NCBI RefSeq assembly: GCF_003254665.1
Contig: NZ_QHGY01000008.1
Span: 81,856 to 145,855 of the forward strand
Reading direction: 5' to 3'
DNA length: 64,000 bases
Source of the DNA: Billgrantia lactosivorans
GTDB lineage: Bacteria > Pseudomonadota > Gammaproteobacteria > Pseudomonadales > Halomonadaceae
A program made the translations under genes and the position numbers. This document shows positions 1 to 10,725 of the stretch, in pieces. The notes under the pieces are model-generated. The model was not told the origin of the DNA. It saw nothing but the letters and a program-made list of their open reading frames with translations, and ran no database searches. The first letter of the stretch is position 1, and every line of letters begins with the position of its first letter.

Positions 1-904
1 CCTCGCTCGCCACCACGTCGGGCCGTTCGACCCGGGTATCGGTGGTCCCGATGCAGGTTCTCGGTCCCATCGGGATGACGAAGAACAGGCGGCCGTCGTC
101 GGCGAAGAACGCCAGCACCCGGCGGTTGTCGGTGAGCCGCGGCACGATCAGGTGGATGCCCTTCGAATAGAGGTGGCGATGGCTCGTGGCCTGGCCGGTG
201 AGTGCATTGTGCTCGTCGACCCAGGGACCGGCGGCGTTGATCAGTACCCTGGCGCGGATCTCTCTCTCGCCACCGCCGATCACGTCGCGCGCCCGGGTGA
301 TCCAGAGGCCGCCCTGGCGCTGGGCTCCCAGCGATTCGACGTAGTTCACCGCCACGGCGCCATAGTTGAGCGCGCCACGCACGAAGTTGAAGACGAAGCG
401 TGCATCATTGTCGTGCAGGTAGGCATCGGAGTATTCGAAGCCACCCACGGCGTCGCGAACGTCGACGATCGGCTCGCTCTGGCGGATCGCCCGGGGCGAG
501 AGGAAGCGCGGTATGCGGGTGAAGCCGTTGCCGATCAGCCAGTAGAGCCAGGCGCCCGCCCAGAGGTAGCGCGGGTGATAGCGGAAGCCGCGAGTGATGG
601 TGGTCAGGAAGCGAATTTCCTGGACCGTGGCGGGGTAGCTCCTGATCAGGTGGTTGCGGCTCATGCAGAGCTTGCGCACCAGCGCGAAGTCGCGGCTCTC
701 CATGTACTTGATGCCGCCCCATACCAGGTTGGATGAGTGCATGCTGGTACTGCCGGCAAAGTCGCCGCGGTCGATCAGGGCGACGCGCACGCCCTTGCCG
801 GCCAGGGCGGCGGCCGAGGCCGCACCGTTGATGCCGCCGCCCACGATCAGGACGTCGAACACCTCGCCGCCGAGTTTCTCGATGTTGCTGCTACGCAGTT
901 CCAT
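1..904 (-). CDS. glpD: Aerobic glycerol-3-phosphate dehydrogenase (3' end cut by window edge)
   Basis: FAD-dependent enzyme that oxidises glycerol-3-phosphate to dihydroxyacetone phosphate at the membrane and passes electrons to quinone. The first 301 codons are present. An N-terminal FAD-binding loop reads VGGGINGAA (about residues 21-29). It is followed by the family stretch RGDFAGSTSMHSSNLVWGG and, further on, NAAGPWVDE. The ATG at 902-904 follows an AAGG ribosome-binding site. It lies downstream of the glycerol ABC-transporter genes in the same orientation, which fits uptake followed by oxidation. The C-terminal part lies outside the window. Family assignment is secure; membership of one transcript with the transporter is inferred, because two hairpins separate it from glpV. 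Confidence 0.95.
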   Translation of the reverse strand, partial: MELRSSNIEKLGGEVFDVLIVGGGINGAASAAALAGKGVRVALIDRGDFAGSTSMHSSNLVWGGIKYMESRDFALVRKLCMSRNHLIRSYPATVQEIRFLTTITRGFRYHPRYLWAGAWLYWLIGNGFTRIPRFLSPRAIRQSEPIVDVRDAVGGFEYSDAYLHDNDARFVFNFVRGALNYGAVAVNYVESLGAQRQGGLWITRARDVIGGGEREIRARVLINAAGPWVDEHNALTGQATSHRHLYSKGIHLIVPRLTDNRRVLAFFADDGRLFFVIPMGPRTCIGTTDTRVERPDVVASE

Positions 905-926
905 GTGCGGACCTTTTTGCAAGCAA

Positions 927-957
927 AGGCCCCGCTCGGCGAGCCCGAACGGGGCCT
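927..957 (-). terminator. Hairpin between glpV and glpD
   Basis: An 8-bp GC-rich stem (AGGCCCCG paired with CGGGGCCT) with a 15-nt loop, followed on the minus strand by TTTGC. The U-tract is weak, so it may be an attenuator or RNA-stabilising hairpin rather than a full terminator. Confidence 0.5.
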
Positions 958-1000
958 GGGATGACCCGGACGGGCTACCGGAAACACGTGGTTCGCTGTC

Positions 1001-1024
1001 GGCCCGGCACGTGCGTGCCGGGCC
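1001..1024 (-). other. Strong intercistronic hairpin after glpV
   Basis: Perfect 10-bp stem GGCCCGGCAC / GTGCCGGGCC with a 4-nt GTGC loop, 36 bp beyond the glpV stop codon. There is no T-run on either side. It could protect the upstream transporter mRNA from 3' decay and lower glpD expression; that role is inferred. Confidence 0.5.
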
Positions 1025-1059
1025 TTGCCGCGCCGGACACCAGCTCCGGCGCCGGCTCC

Positions 1060-2802
1060 CTATTGACGTGTACCGGCAGCCATCCACTCCTCCATCATCT
1101 CGTCGTAGGGCACGGTGGTGCCCTGCGGCATCTCGTCGTCCAGCTTGGCCTTGGGCGAGCCCTCCTGCGACAGCCACTCCTCGGGGTCACGCTCCTCGTT
1201 CAGCACCGGCGCATAGGCCTCGAACACGTTGGCCCGTGCCAGGCGTGCCATGATGTTGTCGAGCGCGCCGGCCAGGTTGTCCAGGGCCTCTTGCGGCTCG
1301 ATCTCGCCGCTGACCGCAGGGGCCAGGTTCTGCCACCACAGCGGCGCCATGCGCGGGTAGTCGGGCACGTTGGTCGAGGACGGCGTCCAGTTGGACTCGT
1401 TGGGGCTGCGGTAGAACTCCACCAGCCCGCCCAGCTTCGGCGCCATCTCGCTCATCTGGTCGGAGAAGATGTCGGACTCGCGAATCGGCGTGAGGCCGGC
1501 CATCAGCTTCTCCAGCGACACGCTCTTGGACACGGTGAACTGGGCGAACAGCCAGGCCGCGGTGCGCCGATCCTCGGGGGTGGAATCGAAGAAGGTCCAG
1601 GAGCCCACGTCCTGGTAGCCGACCTTCATGCCCTCCTCCCAGTACGGCCCGGTGGGCGACGGCGCCATGCGCCACTTGGGGTTGCCCTCGTCGTCGGTCA
1701 CCGGCAGCCCCGGGTCGGTCATGTCGGCGGTGAAGGCGGTGTACCAGAAGATCTGCTGGGCGATGTTGCCCTGGGCGGGCACCGGCCCGGCCTCGCCGAA
1801 GGTCATGCCCTGGGCCTCGTCCGGCGCGTACTTGTCGAGCCACTCGACCATCTTGGTGACGGCGAATACCGAGGCCGGCGAGTTGGTCGCCCCGCCGCGG
1901 CTGACGCTGGCACCGACCGGGCGGCTCTCCTCGTCGACGCGAATGCCCCAGTCGTCGACCGGGTTGCCGAACGGCACGCCGGGGCTGCCCATGCCGGCCA
2001 TGGAGAGCCAGGAGTCGTGGAAGCGCCAGCCCAGCGACGGGTCGCGGCGGCCGTAGTCCATGTGCCCGTAGACCTGCTCGCCGTCGATCTCGCCGACATG
2101 CTCGGTGAAGAACTCGGCGATGTCCTCGTAGGCGGTCCAGTTGGTGGGCACGCCGAGGTCGTAGCCGTAGATCTCGCGGAACTGCTCCTGCAGGTCCTCG
2201 CGCTGGAACCAGTCATAGCGGAACCAGTAGAGGTTGGCGAACTGCTGGTCAGGCAGCTGGTAGAGATTGCCGTCGGGGCCGGTGCCGTACTGCAGGCCGA
2301 TGAAGTCGTCGAGGTCCAGCGTCGGCAGGGTGAAGTCCTTCCACTCGTTCTCCATCGCCTCGGTCAGGTTGACGGTGACCCCGTAGCGGATGTGGGTGCC
2401 GATGGCGTCGGAGTCGTTGACGTAGGCGTCGTAGATGTTGCGCCCGGTCTGCATCTGGGTCTGCATGTTGTCCACCACATCGCCCTCGCCGATGATGTTG
2501 TGGGTGACCCGAATGCCGGTCAGTTCCTCGAAGGCGGGAACCAGCACGTCGCGCTCCCACACGTGGGTGGTGAGGCCCTCGGCGACGGTATTGATCTCCA
2601 TGTCGCGGAACGGCTCGGCGGCCTCGGCGAACCACAGCAACTCCTCGATCTGCTCCTCGCGGGAGAGCGTCGAATTCTGGAAGTGCTCGTCGACCAGCCG
2701 TTCGGCGATCGCGCGCGCATCGTGGGAGTCGGCATGCAGGGCGCCGGAGGCGAGCAGCAGACTGCCCGCCAGCGCCGTGAGTTTGAATCTGTTGTTCTTC
2801 AT
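1060..2802 (-). CDS. glpV: Glycerol ABC transporter, periplasmic solute-binding protein
   Basis: Binds the substrate in the periplasm and delivers it to the GlpP/GlpQ permease. The protein has 580 residues. A Sec signal peptide (MKNNRFKLTALAGSLLLASG) ends near ALHA at residue 24. The body resembles large family-1 extracellular solute-binding proteins (COG1653). I chose the ATG at 2800-2802 because it starts the signal peptide and follows a GAGGTC ribosome-binding site; an upstream in-frame extension would destroy the signal peptide. It is the last transporter gene in the order S-T-P-Q-U-V described for the Rhizobium glycerol transporter. Glycerol as substrate is inferred from this gene order and from adjacent glpD. 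Confidence 0.88.
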   Translation of the reverse strand: MKNNRFKLTALAGSLLLASGALHADSHDARAIAERLVDEHFQNSTLSREEQIEELLWFAEAAEPFRDMEINTVAEGLTTHVWERDVLVPAFEELTGIRVTHNIIGEGDVVDNMQTQMQTGRNIYDAYVNDSDAIGTHIRYGVTVNLTEAMENEWKDFTLPTLDLDDFIGLQYGTGPDGNLYQLPDQQFANLYWFRYDWFQREDLQEQFREIYGYDLGVPTNWTAYEDIAEFFTEHVGEIDGEQVYGHMDYGRRDPSLGWRFHDSWLSMAGMGSPGVPFGNPVDDWGIRVDEESRPVGASVSRGGATNSPASVFAVTKMVEWLDKYAPDEAQGMTFGEAGPVPAQGNIAQQIFWYTAFTADMTDPGLPVTDDEGNPKWRMAPSPTGPYWEEGMKVGYQDVGSWTFFDSTPEDRRTAAWLFAQFTVSKSVSLEKLMAGLTPIRESDIFSDQMSEMAPKLGGLVEFYRSPNESNWTPSSTNVPDYPRMAPLWWQNLAPAVSGEIEPQEALDNLAGALDNIMARLARANVFEAYAPVLNEERDPEEWLSQEGSPKAKLDDEMPQGTTVPYDEMMEEWMAAGTRQ

Positions 2803-2864
2803 GTTGACCTCGTTCTGCGTGTGGTCGTCATCCTTGACGCGGTTATCGTCCGTACAGCCTTGGT

Positions 2865-3137
2865 TCAGCCCCAGCGCATCAGCACCAGCAACCAGAGGAC
2901 AGAAATCCCCAGGGCCAACCAAATCGAGAGATCGGTGAAGCCGACCGTCGCCAGGTGGATGTAGGCGGCGGAGAGCAGTCCGATGAAGAGGCGGTCGCCG
3001 CGGGTCGTGGCGATCGGCAGGAAGCCGCGCCGCTCCACCGTCGGGGAGACCAGCTCCCAGGCCGTCATGCCGAGCAGAATGACGGCGATGACGGAGAAGA
3101 AGATTGCCGTGGGCAGGGTCCAGACCATCCATTCCAT
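2865..3137 (-). CDS. glpU: Small integral membrane protein of the glycerol transporter (DUF2160)
   Basis: A 90-residue hydrophobic protein with about three membrane helices: one near residues 4-25 and two in the C-terminal half (residues about 45-88). It matches the DUF2160/GlpU type found only inside glycerol ABC-transporter operons. The start at 3135-3137 (MEWMVWTLPT) has a GGAGGAAGGCGAC ribosome-binding site. It sits between the permease gene glpQ (16-bp gap) and glpV. Its mechanistic role is unknown; location in the inner membrane with the permeases is inferred. Confidence 0.85.
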   Translation of the reverse strand: MEWMVWTLPTAIFFSVIAVILLGMTAWELVSPTVERRGFLPIATTRGDRLFIGLLSAAYIHLATVGFTDLSIWLALGISVLWLLVLMRWG

Positions 3138-3153
3138 GTCGCCTTCCTCCCCT

Positions 3154-4047
<894 letters not shown>

Positions 4048-4048
4048 G

Positions 4049-4929
4049 TCAGGCGCCTCCCTGTGCAGTGTTGTCCTTCTGGCTGTTCATGATCGCGGTG
4101 TAGAAGACCCAGCAGACCAGCAGGATGATGAGGAAGTAGATCAGCGAAAAGGCCGCCGAGGGGCCCAGGTCCTGCTGGGCGATGGCCATGGTCGTCAGCG
4201 ACTGGCTGAGGAAGGTGGTGGAACTGCCCGGCCCGCCTCCGGTCAGGACGAACGGCTCGGCGTAGATCATGAAGGAGTGCATGAAGCGCAGCAGCACGCC
4301 GATCACCAGCACGTTGGTCAGCTTGGGCAGCTGGATGTAGCGGAACACCGCCCACCGCGAGGCGCGATCGATGCGCGCCGCCTGGTAGTAGGCGTCCGGG
4401 ATCGAGCGCAGGCCGCTGTAGCACAGCAGCGCGATCAGCGGCGTCCAGTGCCATACGTCCATCAGGATGATCGTGGCCCAGGCATCGGTGGGGTTGCGGG
4501 TGATGTTGTAGGCATAGCCCAGTTCACGAATGCCCACGCCCATCAGGCCGATGTCGCCGCGGGTGAAGAGCTGCCAGATGCTGCCCACCACGTTCCACGG
4601 GATCAGCAGCGGCAGCGTGATCAGGATCAGCACCGCGGAGGCCTGCCAGCCGCGCTTGGGCATCAGCAGGGCGATGCCGATCCCCAGCGGCACCTCGATC
4701 GCCAGGATGGTGAACGAGAAGGCGAACTGGCGCAGCAGCGCCGCCTGCAGGGAGCGATCGTTGAGGATGGCCTCGAACCACTCGGTGCCGGTGAAGAAGC
4801 GGGTATTGGCGTCGAACACGTCCTGCACGGAGTAGTTGACCACCGTCATCAGCGGCACGATGGCCGAGAAGGCCACCAGCAGCAGCATGGGCAGGATCAG
4901 GAACCAGGCCCGGTTGTTCTGCACCTTGT

Positions 4930-4933
<4 letters not shown>
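4049..4933 (-). CDS. glpP: Glycerol ABC transporter permease 1
   Basis: Inner-membrane permease (294 residues) of the MalF/UgpA type, with a first helix at LILPMLLLVAFSAIVPL and the EAA loop around SIPDAYYQAARIDRASRW. The start MNKVQNNRAW at 4931-4933 is chosen because its ATG overlaps the glpT stop as ATGA, typical of coupled genes; a longer reading would extend into glpT. It forms the heteromeric channel with GlpQ. Confidence 0.88.
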
Positions 4934-7115
<2,182 letters not shown>

Positions 7116-7646
7116 GCTGAACTCTTTGTCGTCGTTATCGAGTCGTTGTATGAAGCGGGGCACCTCGCGCGCACGGCATCGCTTGCCGCAGCCCGCCAGG
7201 GCGATGGCCAGACACGGCAAGTTTCGCTGGAGACGCTCGCCTCACGGGCAGCGCAGAGGGGGCACCGGATCGCCCGCTCTTGCCTCGGTTGCAGGGGAGT
7301 GGATAGGACATGGGCTCGCCTGTTGTTCTTGTCGAGTCGTCGTCATTGAGGCCGTGACAAACGAACAGCTATCGGCGTCACGCATTCGATTGTGATCGAA
7401 AACGAACCTCAAATGTTCGAATTACGATAGCGAGACTAGCCCAGAGAGCGATGGGCGGCAACGCCCATGTTCGAATCAACACTTATACCATGGTCTAATC
7501 TAGCCAGGCTCCGTCAGGGCCTGGCGCTTTCCACCGGCTTCGCCCGCCTTCCGCTGGCGCCAGCATTGTTCGGTTACGAAGATGTCGGTTGGCGGAAGCG
7601 GACCCGCCCCAGGCTGCACACCTGGCGACGCCGTGTGCCACCTGGC
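7116..7646 (-). promoter_or_regulatory. glp operon upstream region with GlpR-like half-sites
   Basis: A 531-bp gene-free stretch between glpS and the Pmp3-domain gene. It holds two exact copies of ATGTTCGAAT, at 7413-7422 and 7467-7476, which match one half of the E. coli GlpR operator consensus (WATGTTCGWTAWCGAACATW). Next to the first copy lies GATCGAAAACGAACC (7395-7409). A 7-bp hairpin (ATGGGCG / CGCCCAT, 7451-7468) sits between the copies. No glpR gene is in the window. I could not fix a convincing promoter core. Confidence 0.5.
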
Positions 7647-8150
7647 TCAGTCCTGCCGGCGCCGCAGCCAGGCCCAGGCGTAGAGGCAACCTGGCACCCA
7701 CCCCAACAGCGTGAGAAGCAGGCAGATGACCACCCGTCGGCCTCCTCCCTGGGCCAGGCCGACGGCCAAGGGAGGCAGCAGCACGGCGAGCGCCTGGTAG
7801 GCAAAGCGCAAAGCGGGCGACGCCTGCCAGGCTGGCGACGAAGGCGCCACCGCCTCGGCCCTGCCCGGCCCGGTAGACGAGGAAGGCACATACTCCTGAA
7901 CCGCATCGTCCACCTCGCGCCCCGGCCGATGCGCCTCGTGGTCGATCTTCGGGTCGATGCCCTCCGCCCCCTCGGCCAGTTCCTCGTGGTAGCGCTCCCA
8001 GTCCTCCCAGTCATAGGGCGTGCCGGCCCGTGGCCGATGCCCTCCCGCTTCACGGGCCCGCTCCCACGCCTTCTCTTCCAGGGTGTTGGGGCGCTCCTCG
8101 TCCCGGCGGCCATCGAGCCCTTTTCTGGCCAGGTATTCGCGCGCGTCCAT
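7647..8150 (-). CDS. Pmp3/YqaE-domain membrane protein with long hydrophilic N-terminus
   Basis: The last ~45 residues (about 119-163) form two membrane helices with the Pmp3/YqaE pattern: LLPPLAVGLAQGG, then LLLTLLGWVPGCLYAWAWL. Pmp3 proteins are small (about 50-60 residue) stress-related membrane proteins that affect membrane potential and salt tolerance. Here the domain follows about 115 charged residues rich in Glu, Arg and Asp, with no motif I recognise. The ATG at 8148-8150 has a perfect GGAGGCGGTT ribosome-binding site, which supports this start. It is divergent from the CBS-domain gene. The function of the N-terminal part is unknown. Confidence 0.75.
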   Translation of the reverse strand: MDAREYLARKGLDGRRDEERPNTLEEKAWERAREAGGHRPRAGTPYDWEDWERYHEELAEGAEGIDPKIDHEAHRPGREVDDAVQEYVPSSSTGPGRAEAVAPSSPAWQASPALRFAYQALAVLLPPLAVGLAQGGGRRVVICLLLTLLGWVPGCLYAWAWLRRRQD

Positions 8151-8380
8151 AACCGCCTCCCGCTGTGATCGTGGCGCCAGTTCCGCTGGGCCTCCTGACA
8201 AGCTAGCCCAGGTTTCACCTCTTGGAGCCATTCCGTCCCGGCCATGTTCCGCGGCCCCCCGTGCCCCTGTCGTCAAGGGCACGAGCGTTGGCCAGATGTT
8301 GAAGAGCTTCCTTATGCCCGGGTCGTCTCGGCTATGCTGAAGGTGTCCCGCCGAGAGCGTTCGGAACAAGGAGATGCGCC

Positions 8381-8788
8381 ATGCCCAACAGGGCCCCCAC
8401 CATCGTTCGCGAGATCATGTCCCGGGATTGCTACCGGGTCACCGGCAACACCTCGATCACGACCCTGGCCGAAGGCCTCGCCCTGCACCGCCTGCCTGGC
8501 GTACCGGTCGTCGACGATCACGACCAGCTGATCGGCTTCATCTCCGAGCAGGACGTGATGGGCAAGCTGCTCCAGAGCGCCTACCTCAATGACGAAGCCC
8601 CCCTGGTGAAGGAGCTGATGCGCAATGAGGTCCTGTCCGTCTCGCCCACCAAGAGCATCACCGACCTGGCCCAGGAGATGCTTGGCCAGAAGCCCAAGGT
8701 CTACCCGGTAACCGAGCAGGGCCGCCTGTGCGGCATCGTGACCCGTCGTGACGTGCTGACCGCCATCCTGCGCATGCGATACAGCTAG
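8381..8788 (+). CDS. Two-CBS-domain protein
   Basis: A 135-residue protein made almost entirely of two CBS domains (about residues 8-65 and 75-133). Each ends with the usual V-D/E-x-x-x-L-x-G-I/F-(I/V)-S/T-x-x-D pattern: VVDDHDQLIGFISEQDV and VTEQGRLCGIVTRRDV. CBS pairs bind adenine nucleotides (AMP, ATP, SAM) and regulate partner proteins; no partner is evident here. The start has an AAGGAG ribosome-binding site 7 bp upstream. A GC-rich hairpin follows the stop. Confidence 0.85.
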   Translation: MPNRAPTIVREIMSRDCYRVTGNTSITTLAEGLALHRLPGVPVVDDHDQLIGFISEQDVMGKLLQSAYLNDEAPLVKELMRNEVLSVSPTKSITDLAQEMLGQKPKVYPVTEQGRLCGIVTRRDVLTAILRMRYS

Positions 8789-8794
8789 ACCTTG

Positions 8795-8815
8795 GCCCCG
8801 GCGGCAGGCCGGGGC
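8795..8815 (+). terminator. Hairpin after the CBS-domain gene
   Basis: 8-bp stem GCCCCGGC / GCCGGGGC with a 5-nt loop, 7 bp after the stop codon. It lacks a T-tract, so intrinsic termination is uncertain. Confidence 0.4.
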
Positions 8816-8910
8816 ACGGCAACCTCCCCGGGCGAGACGAACGACACTGTGGCGGGGCCCGCACCTCGTCACGGCCACTTGCTGCACGCCACCATCAGCA
8901 CGCCACCCAT

Positions 8911-8942
8911 AAAAAACCGCCCATGACGGTAGTCATGGGCGG
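8911..8942 (-). terminator. Strong minus-strand intrinsic terminator
   Basis: Perfect 11-bp inverted repeat CCGCCCATGAC / GTCATGGGCGG with a 4-nt loop (8917-8942). On the minus strand it is followed directly by TTTTTT, so it terminates minus-strand transcription. No recognisable minus-strand gene lies upstream of it before the tRNA. Confidence 0.8.
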
Positions 8943-9060
8943 CAAGATCGAAACTGCGAGCCAGAGCAACAGTGTTAGCGACTGCCATCGCGCTGTTGCC
9001 TGTACCAGATATGACAGCAGCAAGCAAAAAAGTTCGCCAGTGTTCGGTAATTTTTTTGCG
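8911..9060 (-). ncRNA. Candidate small RNA ending at the 8911-8942 terminator
   Basis: The terminator implies a minus-strand transcript starting somewhere between it and the divergent tRNA-Gly gene. The interval is noticeably richer in A/T than its surroundings and contains A7 and T7 runs. Both small minus-strand reading frames here run straight through the terminator, arguing against a protein product. The 5' end is a guess; I found no convincing minus-strand promoter. No known sRNA family was recognised. Confidence 0.35.
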
Positions 9061-9115
9061 GCCCAACGAAAAACAAGCACTTAGCGTCCGGCAAAGGTGA
9101 ATTTCACGCCCCCGC

Positions 9116-9145
9116 TTGCAATGCCCAAGCCCTTGGTTTTACTAT
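9116..9145 (+). promoter_or_regulatory. Sigma-70-like promoter of tRNA-Gly
   Basis: -35 TTGCAA (9116-9121), an 18-bp spacer and -10 TACTAT (9140-9145), ending 11 bp before the mature tRNA. Position and spacing fit a tRNA promoter. Confidence 0.65.
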
Positions 9146-9156
9146 CGAAACGCCTC

Positions 9157-9230
9157 GCGGGTGTAGCTCAATGGTAGAGCAGAAGCTTCCCAAGCTTAAG
9201 ACGAGGGTTCGATTCCCTTCACCCGCTCCA
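9157..9230 (+). tRNA. tRNA-Gly (anticodon CCC)
   Basis: A 74-nt cloverleaf with encoded CCA. Acceptor stem GCGGGTG / CACCCGC, D-arm GCTC-AATGGTA-GAGC, anticodon loop TTCCCAA (anticodon CCC, reads GGG) and T-loop TTCGATT. It resembles E. coli tRNA-Gly(CCC) closely. The anticodon stem GAAGC / GCTTA has four pairs plus a G-A mismatch at 27-43. Confidence 0.95.
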
Positions 9231-9303
9231 GAACCGGCAGCAGGTCGCTGCACCAGGCGGCAGAGCGTAGGCCTGGCCGTCCTTTCCCCAGCGTGGCACT
9301 TCC

Positions 9304-9678
9304 ATGGCACTCTTCCTGCTCATCTTCGCCGTCTGCCTGTTCGTCATCGGTGGTGTGGTACTGATCCTGCTGTTCTCGCGCACGCCGCGCTATCGCACCG
9401 AGCCGGAGCAACTCCTCGAGCTGTTCGACAAGGCGCTGGCCAGCCAGGTCGGCGAAAACGAGTGGAACCTCGTTATCAACTACCCGATCCGTCACGACGA
9501 TTACCTCGACGGCGTGCGCCGCCGCGCCCGCCTCCTGATGCAGGAGCATGGCCGCCACTGGCAGGTCGCCCAGGGCAAGCCCCTGCTCGACAAGACCGGC
9601 CACGCGGAGCTGACCGCGCTGCGCAACCACCTCGCCGCCCACCATCGCCTGCGCACGCGTCAGCGCGACGGCTCATAG
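9304..9678 (+). CDS. Hypothetical single-pass membrane protein
   Basis: 124 residues. One N-terminal membrane helix (about residues 3-24, LFLLIFAVCLFVIGGVVLIL) is followed by a soluble helical domain, basic near its C-terminus. I do not recognise a family. It starts 73 bp downstream of tRNA-Gly, may be read from the tRNA promoter, and lies upstream of the AraC-type regulator. The start gives an N-terminal membrane anchor and is kept for that reason; the ribosome-binding site is weak. Confidence 0.6.
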   Translation: MALFLLIFAVCLFVIGGVVLILLFSRTPRYRTEPEQLLELFDKALASQVGENEWNLVINYPIRHDDYLDGVRRRARLLMQEHGRHWQVAQGKPLLDKTGHAELTALRNHLAAHHRLRTRQRDGS

Positions 9679-9738
9679 CACCGGCCGGTCACTGCCTGTG
9701 GTATGCTTCGATGCGATAGCCACAGGCGGGAGGCCCTC

Positions 9739-10548
9739 ATGTCCAGCGTCATACGCCAGATACCGCTCGACACCGCTACCCAGCATCACGCCCACGACTT
9801 CCATCAGATCGTCATCGGCCTGCACGGCCGCGCGGAATTCGAGATCGAGGGTCTGGGCGGCGCCATTTCCGCCCTCTCCGGCTGCATCGTGCCTGCCAAC
9901 CACGTGCACCACTACATGGGCCAGGGTGAGAACCGCCAGCTCATCCTCGACCTGCCCGCCGACGCGCCCTCCCTCACCGGCTATCACCACGAGCTGTCAC
10001 GGCTGTTCGACGCCCCGCGCTTCTTCGCCCTGGACACGCCGCTCAAGCACTTCCTGGACTTCCTGCTGCTCGAGCAGGCCGCCAGCCGGCACCTGAACAC
10101 CGCCCAGAGCGATCGCCTGGCCGCCACCTTCCTCGGCTGCCTGCACGCCAGGCTTGGCGCCACTACGCCAACCCCGCCGATGCGACGCCTCGACCTGGTC
10201 AAGCTCGACCGCTTCATCGACCGCCACCTGGCCTCGTCGATCTCGGTGGCCGACCTGGCCGCCCAGGCGTGCCTCAGCGAAGCGCATTTCCGCAGCCGCT
10301 TCCGTGAGCAGACCGGCCTCTCCCCGTGGCAGTACGTACGCCGCCGCCGCCTGGAAGCGGCTCGCCGCCTGCTCGAGGAGAGCCGCATGCCGCTGTCCCA
10401 GATCGCCCTCAACACCGGCTTTGCCCACCAGAGCGCCCTGTCGCACGCGTTTCGCAGCGCCTACGGCCATCCTCCCAGCCAGCTTCGACGCGCCCGGCTG
10501 GAGCGCTCCCCGGGCGTCACCGCAAACCGACTACCACATACGACTTAA
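9739..10548 (+). CDS. AraC-family transcriptional regulator, probable activator of put genes (PruR-like)
   Basis: 269 residues. The N-terminal half is a cupin-like sensing domain with an early histidine pattern (HHAHDFHQI) and NHVHHYMGQGE. The C-terminal ~100 residues are an AraC/XylS double helix-turn-helix: VADLAAQACLSEAHFRSRF and then LSQIALNTGFAHQSALSHAF. I chose the ATG at 9739 (MSSVIRQIPL) because of the GGGAGG ribosome-binding site. It lies directly upstream of putA in the same orientation. In Pseudomonas an AraC-type protein, PruR, activates putA, so control of putA/putP is the likely job; this is inference from context. Confidence 0.85.
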   Translation: MSSVIRQIPLDTATQHHAHDFHQIVIGLHGRAEFEIEGLGGAISALSGCIVPANHVHHYMGQGENRQLILDLPADAPSLTGYHHELSRLFDAPRFFALDTPLKHFLDFLLLEQAASRHLNTAQSDRLAATFLGCLHARLGATTPTPPMRRLDLVKLDRFIDRHLASSISVADLAAQACLSEAHFRSRFREQTGLSPWQYVRRRRLEAARRLLEESRMPLSQIALNTGFAHQSALSHAFRSAYGHPPSQLRRARLERSPGVTANRLPHTT

Positions 10549-10725
10549 GTCGCAATTTCAATCCCCCTTCCCGCGAGTCCCGCGAAATCGGCAAATCCTT
10601 CCGGGGTTTTGACAAGCAGGCACGCCGTTCGCCCCCTACAGTCAAGGAAGAACACCCATGCTCCGGCGCTACGTCCGGCGCATGGTCCTTGCCGTTACAG
10701 GACGGGTGACATCCGGGGAATACCT

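Noticed and set aside
961..2964. Long plus-strand reading frame opposite glpV (667 codons)
   Set aside because: It lies antisense to a well-supported binding protein with signal peptide. Its translation is His/Val/Leu/Gly-rich with no motif, as expected from GC-rich antisense frames.
7467..8168. Plus-strand frame and a second minus-strand frame across the Pmp3-domain gene
   Set aside because: Neither has a good ribosome-binding site or motif; the frame from 8150 has both a perfect GGAGG site and a recognisable Pmp3 domain.
8869..9066. Small minus-strand protein in the candidate sRNA interval
   Set aside because: The frame passes through the 11-bp terminator hairpin and its T6 tract, so a full-length message would not exist.
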